DNA of 5,654 nt, from contig DJSQ01000034.1 of assembly GCA_002438075.1 (NCBI GenBank), forward strand, positions 606 to 6,259, written 5' to 3'. Positions 1 through 5,591 of this stretch are shown piece by piece. The notes under the pieces are model-generated. The model was given only the letters and a program-made list of their open reading frames with translations, made no database searches and was not told the origin of the DNA. The first letter of the stretch is position 1. Each line of letters starts with the position of its first letter. This DNA comes from Clostridiales bacterium UBA6330 (lineage in GTDB: Bacteria > Bacillota > Clostridia > Oscillospirales > CAG-272). The translations under genes were made by a program, and so were the position numbers.

Positions 1-92
1 AAAAAATGTTCGCAGGGCGAGAGAAATGCGCGAAGCGGCAGACACAACGGCACATTCTCTTAGGTGACCGCGGGAAGGGATACGCGGTTGGA

Positions 93-119
93 GGGAACGG
101 TGTGCCCTTCACCGTTCTC
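93..119. repeat. Inverted repeat, 8-10 bp stem
   Basis: The arm gaacggtg at 95-102 pairs exactly with caccgttc at 110-117 around a 7-base loop. Bases 93-94 and 118-119 extend the stem by one G-T wobble and one G-C pair. There is no T-tract after it on the + strand, so it is not a terminator. It is the first of several hairpins in this region. Confidence 0.6.
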
Positions 120-186
120 GACGGAGCGAGGGTCCCCCGCAAATGCCCTTGACGCTCGTACGCCCTACCCACCGCCGGAGGCGACC

Positions 187-211
187 TTCCGCATTCCCGC
201 CGTAGGCGGAA
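187..211. repeat. Small GC-rich hairpin
   Basis: Two mutually exclusive pairings are possible: ttccgc at 187-192 with gcggaa at 206-211, or ccgcc at 197-201 with ggcgg at 205-209 around a 3-base loop. It lies between the two larger inverted repeats and is only weakly supported alone, because short GC-rich palindromes arise by chance. Confidence 0.35.
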
Positions 212-220
212 AGACAGAAT

Positions 221-282
221 GCCCACCGCGTTTCCCGTGGGTGCAGGAGGCGAAGCCCCGCACCCACGGGAAATCGGTGGGC
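221..282. repeat. Long two-part inverted repeat (22 bp paired)
   Basis: The outer arms gcccaccg (221-228) and cggtgggc (275-282) pair fully, and the inner arms of 14 bases (231-244 and 260-273, starting tttcccgtgggt) also pair without mismatch. A small internal loop (cg at 229-230 opposite t at 274) separates them, and the 15-base apical loop is 245-259. On the + strand the structure is followed by gggc and only four T (287-290), so it could act as a weak terminator. The length and perfect pairing suit an RNA structure or a dispersed palindromic repeat better. No coding role is visible. Confidence 0.7.
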
Positions 283-396
283 GGGCTTTTGACAGGCGGA
301 AAACGGTCAGGCTCGCGGAAATATGACCGCGAAGTGATCCGAAAAGAATAAAAAGCGGTAATGTTCGGATAACTTATCGGATGGGAGCCACTCCTT

Positions 397-440
397 AAGC
401 AATCCGAACCGGAAAATTCCGGTTCGGATTGCTTTTCTTT
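397..440 (+). terminator. Strong intrinsic terminator, 16-bp stem
   Basis: The arms 397-412 and 419-434 are perfectly complementary over 16 bp (aagcaatccgaaccgg and its complement) around a 6-base aaaatt loop. They are followed by TTTTCTTT at 433-440. The T-rich side is downstream on the + strand, so the terminator ends a + strand transcript. No gene for that transcript is identified within the window; it must come from the repeat-rich region 1-396 or from before base 1. Confidence 0.85.
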
Positions 441-577
441 ATCTCACGCATGAATGGATTCACAACCACGGATATTTTGACGCTTTTGCAAGGACCGCTT
501 TCCAATCATCGGGGAGTGGGATTGCGGCATTCGGGCATCGCGGGATAGGGGCTGACCGTTCCCTAAAAGATGAAAAA
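441..577. other. Intergenic stretch with no recognised feature
   Basis: This segment separates the terminator from the TetR promoter region. A 32-codon frame from ATG at 450 to the TAG at 546-548 exists but has no ribosome binding site or recognisable sequence. A short inverted pair, ggctga at 550-555 with tcagcc at 588-593, spans 32 bases and may be chance. Confidence 0.4.
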
Positions 578-588
578 TATGTAAACAT
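578..588. promoter_or_regulatory. Possible distal operator half-site
   Basis: The 9-mer tatgtaaac at 578-586 occurs again at 642-650, in the centre of the inverted repeat that overlaps the tetR start site. Bases 579-588 also form a short imperfect palindrome (atgt, two bases, acat). It could be a secondary repressor contact upstream of the -35 box, but a 9-base AT-rich match could also be coincidence. Confidence 0.25.
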
Positions 589-601
589 CAGCCGAAGCCA
601 C

Positions 602-630
602 TTGACAGTATGGGATATTGCGGATATAAT
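602..630 (+). promoter_or_regulatory. Consensus sigma-A promoter for tetR-CPBP unit
   Basis: The -35 box TTGACA (602-607) and the -10 box TATAAT (625-630) both match the housekeeping consensus exactly, with the ideal 17-base spacer. Transcription would begin near 636-638, inside the inverted repeat at 631-658. A promoter this strong makes sense if a repressor normally holds it off. Confidence 0.9.
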
Positions 631-658
631 ATAAATGCGTTTATGTAAACGAATTTAT
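631..658. promoter_or_regulatory. Probable TetR-type operator over the start site
   Basis: The arms ataaatgcgttta (631-643) and taaacgaatttat (646-658) are inverted copies over 13 bases with one mismatch, separated by two bases (tg). The element begins directly after the -10 box and covers the expected transcription start, the classic place for a repressor to block initiation. Because the first gene downstream encodes a TetR-family protein, autorepression is the simplest reading. Binding itself is inferred. Confidence 0.75.
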
Positions 659-679
659 TTTTTATTGCAGAGGTGTAGG

Positions 680-1297
680 ATGCCACGCAGTGTTCGGATT
701 ACAAAAGAAAAAATTCTTACGGCGGCGCTGGATATTCTGATTCGTGACGGGTATTCCGCCGTAAATATCAAAAGCATTGCAAAGGAGCTGCAATGCTCCA
801 CGCAGCCGATTGCTTGGCAGTTTGGCAGTATGGACCGTCTGCGGGAGGCTCTGACGCGGGAAGCCGTTGCATATGCAAATCGGAGCATGATGTCCGATTC
901 GGAAGCCTGCGTGGACGCGTTTTGGCAGGTCGGTCGGGCGTATATTGATTTGGCTTTTGACACGCCGAAGCTGTTCCGCTTTCTTTATATGGGCGAGAGC
1001 CGAGCTTATTGCAGAGGCGAATATGCTTCTATTCTGACGGACAAAGGAAATGCCGCTTTGATTGAGCGGTTGGGGTCCTGTCTCCATATCGACAAGGAAC
1101 GGGCGGGGAAGCTGTTTCAGCGGATGCTTGTCTATACACACGGAATCGTTTCTTTGGTCGTATCGGGGGTGCTGAATTGCACCAAAGCGCAGGTCCGTGA
1201 ACTTGTAAAGGACTTTGGCGCGGAACAGCTTTCTCTTACGGGTACCGATTTGGACATCGCGGCTGTGATGTCGCAGCTTGACGAGGGCGCAGGATGA
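680..1297 (+). CDS. TetR/AcrR-family transcriptional repressor
   Basis: This 205-residue protein has the TetR layout and usual length: an N-terminal DNA-binding domain and an all-helical ligand-binding C-terminus. Helix 1 covers about residues 6-23 (ITKEKILTAALDILIRDGY), and the helix-turn-helix covers about residues 29-50, including IKSIAKELQCSTQPIAWQF, followed by a GSMDRLREAL helix as in the family. The C-terminal ligand domain (about 65-205) is not recognised as a named subfamily, so the inducer is unknown. An earlier in-frame ATG at 635 lies inside the operator and has no ribosome binding site. ATG 680 is preferred because AGAGGTG (669-675) sits 4 bases upstream and the protein then begins just before helix 1. 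The stop codon overlaps the start of the CPBP protease gene (ATGA at 1294-1297), so the two are probably cotranscribed and coupled. It likely represses its own promoter through the inverted repeat at 631-658. Confidence 0.88.
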   Translation: MPRSVRITKEKILTAALDILIRDGYSAVNIKSIAKELQCSTQPIAWQFGSMDRLREALTREAVAYANRSMMSDSEACVDAFWQVGRAYIDLAFDTPKLFRFLYMGESRAYCRGEYASILTDKGNAALIERLGSCLHIDKERAGKLFQRMLVYTHGIVSLVVSGVLNCTKAQVRELVKDFGAEQLSLTGTDLDIAAVMSQLDEGAG

Positions 1298-2103
1298 AAA
1301 AACGGGAGCTGCTTCTGATTGCAATTCTGACCGTGCTGATTGCATTCATGGACATATCGGGGATTCCGAGCACCTTGCTTTTCCGCATTCGGATTGCCGA
1401 CATCGAGCCGATCTATTTTTCGCTGATGATAAACTTTTTCCTGATCGGCGGAATCGCCTTTTTGTACCTGACCTTTTTATGCCCCGATTGGAAACTCGGG
1501 CTTGGCAAGGAGGGCTTGGCGGGTGGACTGAAGCAATATGGTGGAATCGGTGCTTTGGTCGCGCTTGCGGGCTTGGTTGCCTTTTTGGTCGGCTCGTTGC
1601 CTTTTGACGGGCATCCGTCGGTGACTAAGGTTGTGGTCGAGGGCGTTGTGTATTATATCGGTGTTGCCGTTGTAGAGGAGCTTTATGTACGCGGGCTTCT
1701 GCTCGGCTTTCTGAAAAGGCTGTTTGCGAAAAAGAACAACGGCACCCTGATTGCCGTTGCTTCCTCGGCTGTTGTGTTTGGAGTCGGGCACATCTTCGGC
1801 TCGCTTGGTCAACCGCCGCTTGTGATTGTCGGCAAGGTCATCTGGACGGTTGGCATGGGGCTCTTTTTCGGCATGGTGTATCAGAAAACGGGAAATTTGT
1901 GGGTGCCGATTCTTCTTCATTTTCTTGTCAACGTCTGTGCCTTGCCGTATCAATTTTCGGGCAACGGGGGATATGCCGACAGCACCCTGTATATCCTCGT
2001 GCCCGTGTATCTCATTTTGGGGATATACAGCGTTGTGACCTTGCAAAAGCAGGGGGCTGATACGGATATCCCACGGTCGACCGACCGAAAAAAACAGCCT
2101 TGA
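1294..2103 (+). CDS. CPBP-family intramembrane metalloprotease
   Basis: This 269-residue polytopic membrane protein has about seven or eight hydrophobic segments. It carries all three signatures of the CPBP (CAAX protease/bacteriocin-processing, ABI) family in order: EELYVR at 128-133 (EExxxR), FGVGH at 162-166 (FxxxH) and HFLVN at 209-213 (HxxxN). In the family, the glutamates and histidines form the catalytic site inside the membrane, so this copy looks active. Known members process prenylated proteins or peptides, or give bacteriocin self-immunity; the substrate here is unknown. No bacteriocin precursor or transporter is visible in the window. The gene starts on an ATG overlapping the tetR stop by 4 bases with only a weak Shine-Dalgarno sequence, which suggests translational coupling. 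The C-terminal tail after about residue 251 is hydrophilic and lysine/arginine-rich, probably cytoplasmic or disordered. No clear terminator follows it before the next promoter. Confidence 0.9.
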   Translation: MKKRELLLIAILTVLIAFMDISGIPSTLLFRIRIADIEPIYFSLMINFFLIGGIAFLYLTFLCPDWKLGLGKEGLAGGLKQYGGIGALVALAGLVAFLVGSLPFDGHPSVTKVVVEGVVYYIGVAVVEELYVRGLLLGFLKRLFAKKNNGTLIAVASSAVVFGVGHIFGSLGQPPLVIVGKVIWTVGMGLFFGMVYQKTGNLWVPILLHFLVNVCALPYQFSGNGGYADSTLYILVPVYLILGIYSVVTLQKQGADTDIPRSTDRKKQP

Positions 2104-2156
2104 GCCGAAATGCCACGCAAAGTAGCGGGAAAAAGCGAAATGGAAGCCTCAAATGC

Positions 2157-2185
2157 TTGCAATGCAGGGCGCAATGGTTTATACT
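2157..2185 (+). promoter_or_regulatory. Probable sigma-A promoter for XRE gene
   Basis: TTGCAA (2157-2162) and TATACT (2180-2185) are separated by 17 bases and lie about 50 bases before the XRE start codon. Each box is one or two bases from consensus. The XRE gene can therefore be transcribed independently of the CPBP gene, although read-through is also possible. Confidence 0.6.
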
Positions 2186-2234
2186 TGGATTTGCCGATGA
2201 AAAAACGTTACGCATCAAGGAGGAGGTAACAGGT

Positions 2235-2507
2235 ATGACACTTGGGGAAAGGCTGAAGTCCATTCGCAATCAGGCGGGGCTTTCGCAGGAGCAGCTGGCG
2301 GAGAAGCTGAAGGTTTCAAGGCAGGCGGTTACGAAATGGGAGACGGATGCGGGCATTCCCGACATTGAAAACATGAAGGCGATTTCCGTGCTGTTTCATG
2401 TTTCCGTGGACGAATTGCTTTTCGGCGAAACGGGTACTGTGCGAGGGCGAATCCGAACTGTCCAAGCTGTATATGCACCGATGATACGAACGGGAACGGT
2501 CCTGTAG
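2235..2507 (+). CDS. XRE-family HTH regulator, probably frameshift-truncated
   Basis: This 90-residue protein opens with a complete Cro/C1-type helix-turn-helix (about residues 5-60). GLSQEQLAEKLKVSRQAVTKWE gives the two DNA-contacting helices, and IPDIENMKAISVLFHVSVDELLFGE completes the domain. The start is ATG 2235, placed by AGGAGGT at 2221-2227 with a 7-base gap; an open frame extends upstream to 2100 but has no family similarity. After FGE (residue 65) the sequence stops resembling the family. In the +1 frame, codons from 2443 to 2481 read EGESELSKLYMHR, an acidic linker of the kind that normally follows this domain, and then a TGA at 2482. This suggests a single-base indel near 2425-2442 and loss of the usual C-terminal domain. 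The DNA-binding part could still work as a small regulator. Its target is unknown. Confidence 0.75.
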   Translation: MTLGERLKSIRNQAGLSQEQLAEKLKVSRQAVTKWETDAGIPDIENMKAISVLFHVSVDELLFGETGTVRGRIRTVQAVYAPMIRTGTVL

Positions 2508-2596
2508 GTATACATTGCTTCCCCGAGCTGTTGGGAATACGTCCGAGGCGGATGGGCGCATCAATGACGCGGCAAGCGGGGGCAACGGTGGGAAGG
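2508..2596 (+). other. Post-XRE segment, possibly degraded gene tail
   Basis: These bases lie between the XRE stop codon and the terminator hairpin. No frame gives a recognisable continuation of the regulator. The segment may be the remains of a longer C-terminal domain or simply a 3' untranslated region. Confidence 0.3.
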
Positions 2597-2620
2597 TCGG
2601 GCGGAGCGCCCGATTTTTTT
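2597..2620 (+). terminator. Intrinsic terminator after XRE gene
   Basis: The arms tcgggcg (2597-2603) and cgcccga (2607-2613) pair perfectly around a 3-base gag loop and are followed at once by seven T (2614-2620). This is a textbook rho-independent terminator on the + strand. It separates the regulator genes from the cdaA operon. Confidence 0.9.
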
Positions 2621-2652
2621 GCATAAAAGCACAATTTTTTTTGCAAAAACTA

Positions 2653-2681
2653 TTGGAATCCTTTCGTCAATATGTTATAAT
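2653..2681 (+). promoter_or_regulatory. Sigma-A promoter of the cdaA operon
   Basis: TTGGAA (2653-2658) and TATAAT (2676-2681) are 17 bases apart, and a TG at 2673-2674 gives an extended -10 element. A second TATAAT overlaps at 2681-2686, so the start site could shift by a few bases. An AT-rich tract (2631-2650) just upstream may act as an UP element. The leader to the cdaA start codon is about 60 bases and GC-rich, with no riboswitch recognised. Confidence 0.8.
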
Positions 2682-2748
2682 ATAATTAACCATATCCGCG
2701 CGGCGCGCAGAAGGCGTTGCGGGATTGCTCGGCGGGGAGGTCGGATTG

Positions 2749-3747
2749 ATGTTTGCGCAGTTCTGGGGTCGGATCGGTGCCTTTTTGGGGGAGTATGTCG
2801 CGGGACCGTTTACAAGAATCGGTGTGCGGGATGTGTTTGACATCCTGCTCCTGACGGCACTCCTGTTTATTCTTTACCGCTACGGCAGGACACGGCGCGC
2901 GGGACGCGTGCTGGTGGGCTTGGCGGTGGTCGTGCTGTTCGGCGTGGCGGTTACGCTGACCAAGCTGACGGCGCTGGGCTACATTGTGCGCCTGTTCGCC
3001 TCGGCGTTCTCCTTCTGCTTCGTCCTCATTTTCCAGCCCGAGATTCGGACGGGACTGGAAAAGCTGGGCAATTCCCGCGTTGCGGCGCCGCTTTCCGATT
3101 CACTCCCGCGCCGCAAGTACCCTGCCGCAAAAGAGGTCACCGCCGAAACGGTGGACGCGGTTTGCAGAATGTCGAACACCTGCACGGGGGCGCTGATTGT
3201 ATTTGAGGGGCTGACCAAGCTGGGAAACTACACCGAGAGCGGCAAGCTCGTTGACGCGCGCGTGACCTCGCATCTGCTCCAGAATATTTTCTACGACAAG
3301 GCACCGTTGCACGACGGCGCGGTCATCATCCGCGATATGCGCATTTACGCCGCAAGCTGTGTGCTCCCGTCCACGGCGAGCGACATGGATTTCGGCAGTA
3401 TGGGAACGCGGCACCGCGCGGCGGTGGGCGTGACCGAGGTCAGTGACGCGCTGGTGATTGTGGTCTCGGAGCAAACGGGCATTGTGTCGGTTGCGCAGGA
3501 CGGAAAGCTGCTGCGCGGTGTGGACCGCAAGACGCTGACCGATATCCTCATGACCTATCTTGCGGGCAGTCGGTATCTGCGGGTCAAGCGGCTGGAGGAG
3601 CGGGCGGAGCAAATCAAGAGCGCAACCGCCGCGACCTCTGCAACGACCGCGACCGAGCCGAAGCCGACCGATGCGTCGGCGCAGGAGCCCGACAGCACGC
3701 CCGAGGGCGAACGGGCAGGAAAGAAAGAGGAGGACGCGGAGCGATGA
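2749..3747 (+). CDS. cdaA: Membrane diadenylate cyclase CdaA (c-di-AMP synthase)
   Basis: CdaA joins two ATP molecules into c-di-AMP, the second messenger that controls potassium and osmolyte balance and cell-wall homeostasis in Bacillota. The 332-residue protein has three N-terminal membrane helices (about 29-46, 54-73, 76-96) and then the DAC (DisA_N) domain at about 100-280. The catalytic motifs are intact: DGA at 189-191 in APLHDGAVII, and GTRHRAAVG at 219-227; the conserved SEQTG follows at 240-244. The start is ATG 2749, with GGGGAGGT (2734-2741) 7 bases before it; an upstream in-frame TTG at 2725 is not well placed. The tail from about 290 to 332 is unusual: Ala/Thr-rich, then Pro/Glu/Lys-rich and probably disordered, making the protein longer than the roughly 270 residues of Bacillus CdaA. 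It is first in an operon and overlaps the next gene by 4 bases (ATGA). Confidence 0.95.
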   Translation: MFAQFWGRIGAFLGEYVAGPFTRIGVRDVFDILLLTALLFILYRYGRTRRAGRVLVGLAVVVLFGVAVTLTKLTALGYIVRLFASAFSFCFVLIFQPEIRTGLEKLGNSRVAAPLSDSLPRRKYPAAKEVTAETVDAVCRMSNTCTGALIVFEGLTKLGNYTESGKLVDARVTSHLLQNIFYDKAPLHDGAVIIRDMRIYAASCVLPSTASDMDFGSMGTRHRAAVGVTEVSDALVIVVSEQTGIVSVAQDGKLLRGVDRKTLTDILMTYLAGSRYLRVKRLEERAEQIKSATAATSATTATEPKPTDASAQEPDSTPEGERAGKKEEDAER

Positions 3748-3950
3748 AAAAGAAGAACGTGATCGGTCACATGACCGCCCCGAAGGAGGGGAAGGTCCAC
3801 TTCCTGAAGCGGATTCAGCTGCTCCCGTTGCTTCTGTGCCTGCTCGCGGCAATTATCATCTGGCTGTTTGTGGTCAATCTGAGCGACCGTAGGGTGCCCG
3901 AGCTGTTCTCCCCCGAAACGGAGCAGACGGCGGAAGGGACTGCCGAATGA
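3744..3950 (+). CDS. Short CdaR/YbbR-like membrane anchor protein
   Basis: This 68-residue protein has a basic N-terminus (residues 1-23, many Lys/Arg), one hydrophobic helix at about 24-45 ending in IIIWLFVVNLSDR, and an acidic tail (46-68). The charge pattern predicts N-inside, C-outside. The helix end resembles the LWLYVVN-type segment at the start of CdaR (YbbR), the membrane partner encoded directly after cdaA in Bacillota, which regulates the cyclase. Standard CdaR has several extracellular YbbR domains; none is present here and the next gene begins at once, so only the anchor remains. GAGGAGG (3727-3733) lies 10 bases before the start, and the gene overlaps its neighbours at both ends by ATGA. 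The gene position and helix motif support a CdaR relationship, but with so short a sequence convergence on a generic membrane segment is possible. A real protein is likely because of the coupling and ribosome binding site. Confidence 0.72.
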   Translation: MKKKNVIGHMTAPKEGKVHFLKRIQLLPLLLCLLAAIIIWLFVVNLSDRRVPELFSPETEQTAEGTAE

Positions 3951-5581
3951 AAGAGGAGAGAGTTTCCGCCTGCCGCTACCTCGCGGACGGATTGACGGTC
4001 CGCCCGGGGGAGGGGCAGGAGGAGCTGTTCGGACAGGCAAGGGAGCGGATGAAGCGCGCGGGAGTGGATACCCGATCGCTTCATTTTCGGCTTTTTAAGC
4101 GGTCGGTGGACGCGCGGCGGCGGGATGACATCCGCTTGGTTTGCACGGTTCTTGTGGAGGCGGACGAGCCGCTTCCCGCGCGCGTATGCGCGCGTGCGGG
4201 GCTGAAGCCGCTGGCGGACGGCAAGCCCGTGCTTCGCATCGGGTCCGAGCCGATGGAAAGACCGCCGCTGGTGGTCGGTATGGGACCGGCGGGGCTGTTT
4301 GCGGCGCTCCTGCTGGCGCAGAACGGGTACCGCCCCGTAATCATCGACCGCGGCGATGCGGTCTCGGCGCGGGTGGAGAAGGTGGAGAAATTCCGCGCGA
4401 GCGGCGAATTGGACACGGAATCGAACGTGCAGTTCGGCGCGGGTGGCGCGGGGACCTTTTCGGACGGAAAGCTGGTCACGCGGATACACGACCCGCGGTG
4501 TCGGTTCGTGCTGGATACCTTCCACCGCTTCGGTGCGCCCGATGAGATTCTGACGCTTGCAAAGCCGCACATCGGGACCGACATTCTGCGCACGGTGGTT
4601 GCGCGGATGCTGGCGGAAATCGAGCGCTTGGGCGGCGAGGTCCGCTACCGTTGCCGCGCGGAGGGTCTGCGGGAGAATGCGGACGGCAGTGTGACGGTGC
4701 GGACCCCGCAGGGGGAGGAAGCCTTTTCTGCGGTGGTGCTGGCGGTCGGTCACAGCGCGCGGGACACCTACGAGGAGCTGATTGCGGGCGGCTTTGCGGT
4801 GGAAGCGAAGCCGATTTCGGTCGGTGTTCGGGCAGAGCATTTGCAGGCGGACATTGACCGCGCGCTGTACGGCGATTTTGCGGGGCATCCCGATTTGGGA
4901 CACGCCGAGTACGCGCTCTCGGACACGCGGCGCGCGCGGGGCGTTTACACGTTCTGTATGTGCCCGGGCGGCGAGGTGGTTGCGGCGGCATCGGAGGACG
5001 GCGGTCTGGTTGTCAACGGCATGAGCAATCACGCGCGGGACGGGCGGAACGCGAACGCGGCGGTGCTGGTATCGGTTGGGTGCGGGGACTACGAGCCTGT
5101 GGGCGGCAGTCTTGCGCGCGGGGCGATTGCGTACCAGCGGGCGATTGAGCGCGCGGCGTTCCGTGCGGGCGGCGGGGACTGGTATGCGCCGATGATGACA
5201 ATCGGTGATTTCCTCGGCGGTGGGCGCGGGAGCCTACCTGTGGACGTACAGCCGACCTATCGCGGCGGCAAGGTACGCCCTGCGGACTTTGGGCAGATTT
5301 TCCCGCTGTACATTGTTGAGTCTCTGCGCTATGCGCTTCACAGCTTTGCGGGCAGGATTGCGGGCTACGACAAGGGCACGGCGATTCTGACTGCGGCGGA
5401 GACGCGGACCTCTGCTCCCGTTCGGATTCTTCGGGATGCGGATTGTCTTTCCGCGCTCGGTCACGATCGCATTTACCCCTGCGGCGAGGGTGCGGGCTAT
5501 GCGGGCGGCATCACAAGCGCCGCCGTTGACGGCATCCGCGTCGCCGAGTCCCTGATTTCGCGGTTTTGTCCGAGGGGGTAG
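3947..5581 (+). CDS. FAD-dependent oxidoreductase, COG2509 type
   Basis: This 544-residue flavoprotein matches the uncharacterised FAD-dependent dehydrogenase family (COG2509). Residues 1-100 form the family's N-terminal domain, with the characteristic LFKRSVDARRRDDIRLV stretch at 49-65. The FAD-binding Rossmann fold begins at VVGMGPAGLFAALLLAQNG (109-127), with the GxGxxG-type GMGPAG at 111-116 and the ribose-binding acidic residue at about 134 (IIDRG). Further conserved blocks are VQFGAGGAGTFSDGKL (161-176), CMCPGGEVV (337-345), GMSNHARDGRNAN (358-370) and the C-terminal FAD-contact motif GEGAGYAGGITSAAVDG (513-529). It looks full length and cytosolic, without membrane segments. The substrate is unknown in the family. 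GGAAGGG (3932-3938) is 8 bases before ATG 3947, and the start overlaps the preceding stop (ATGA), so it is cotranslated with the CdaR-like gene. A role linked to c-di-AMP is not shown. Confidence 0.9.
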   Translation: MKEERVSACRYLADGLTVRPGEGQEELFGQARERMKRAGVDTRSLHFRLFKRSVDARRRDDIRLVCTVLVEADEPLPARVCARAGLKPLADGKPVLRIGSEPMERPPLVVGMGPAGLFAALLLAQNGYRPVIIDRGDAVSARVEKVEKFRASGELDTESNVQFGAGGAGTFSDGKLVTRIHDPRCRFVLDTFHRFGAPDEILTLAKPHIGTDILRTVVARMLAEIERLGGEVRYRCRAEGLRENADGSVTVRTPQGEEAFSAVVLAVGHSARDTYEELIAGGFAVEAKPISVGVRAEHLQADIDRALYGDFAGHPDLGHAEYALSDTRRARGVYTFCMCPGGEVVAAASEDGGLVVNGMSNHARDGRNANAAVLVSVGCGDYEPVGGSLARGAIAYQRAIERAAFRAGGGDWYAPMMTIGDFLGGGRGSLPVDVQPTYRGGKVRPADFGQIFPLYIVESLRYALHSFAGRIAGYDKGTAILTAAETRTSAPVRILRDADCLSALGHDRIYPCGEGAGYAGGITSAAVDGIRVAESLISRFCPRG

Positions 5582-5591
5582 GGGAAAGACC

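Larger units (their letters stand above)
1..396. other. Gene-free GC-rich region with many inverted repeats
   Basis: No convincing gene is visible here. An open frame from a GTG at 64 to 351 could encode 95 residues, but it lacks a ribosome binding site, is rich in Pro, Arg and Gly without any recognisable domain, and runs straight through several inverted repeats (93-119, 187-211, 221-282) that better explain the sequence. The stretch could be an intergenic repeat element, a structured non-coding RNA on either strand, or the remains of one. On the minus strand it would end in a run of six T at bases 6-1, though no strong hairpin sits directly before that run. Promoters for such a transcript were not clear. 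Confidence 0.5.

Noticed and set aside
64..351. 95-residue open frame from GTG 64
   Set aside because: No ribosome binding site, no recognisable domain, biased Pro/Arg/Gly composition, and it runs through three inverted repeats; it is most likely a chance frame in GC-rich DNA.
450..548. 32-residue open frame
   Set aside because: No ribosome binding site, no promoter close by and no recognisable sequence.
635..679. Upstream ATG start for the TetR gene
   Set aside because: It lies inside the operator at about the transcription start, with no room for a Shine-Dalgarno. The ATG at 680 has one and gives a normal TetR N-terminus.
2100..2234. N-terminal extension of the XRE regulator
   Set aside because: The frame is open back to 2100 but the extra 45 residues are not like the family, while ATG 2235 follows an excellent AGGAGGT at the right distance.
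2687..2748. Riboswitch in the cdaA leader
   Set aside because: The leader is only about 60 bases, with a short GC palindrome and no terminator or recognisable aptamer pattern.
3815..5032. Long minus-strand open frame (405 codons) opposite the oxidoreductase
   Set aside because: It is an antisense shadow of a high-GC gene: Arg/Pro/His-rich, no known domain, and the + strand frame carries clear FAD-binding motifs.
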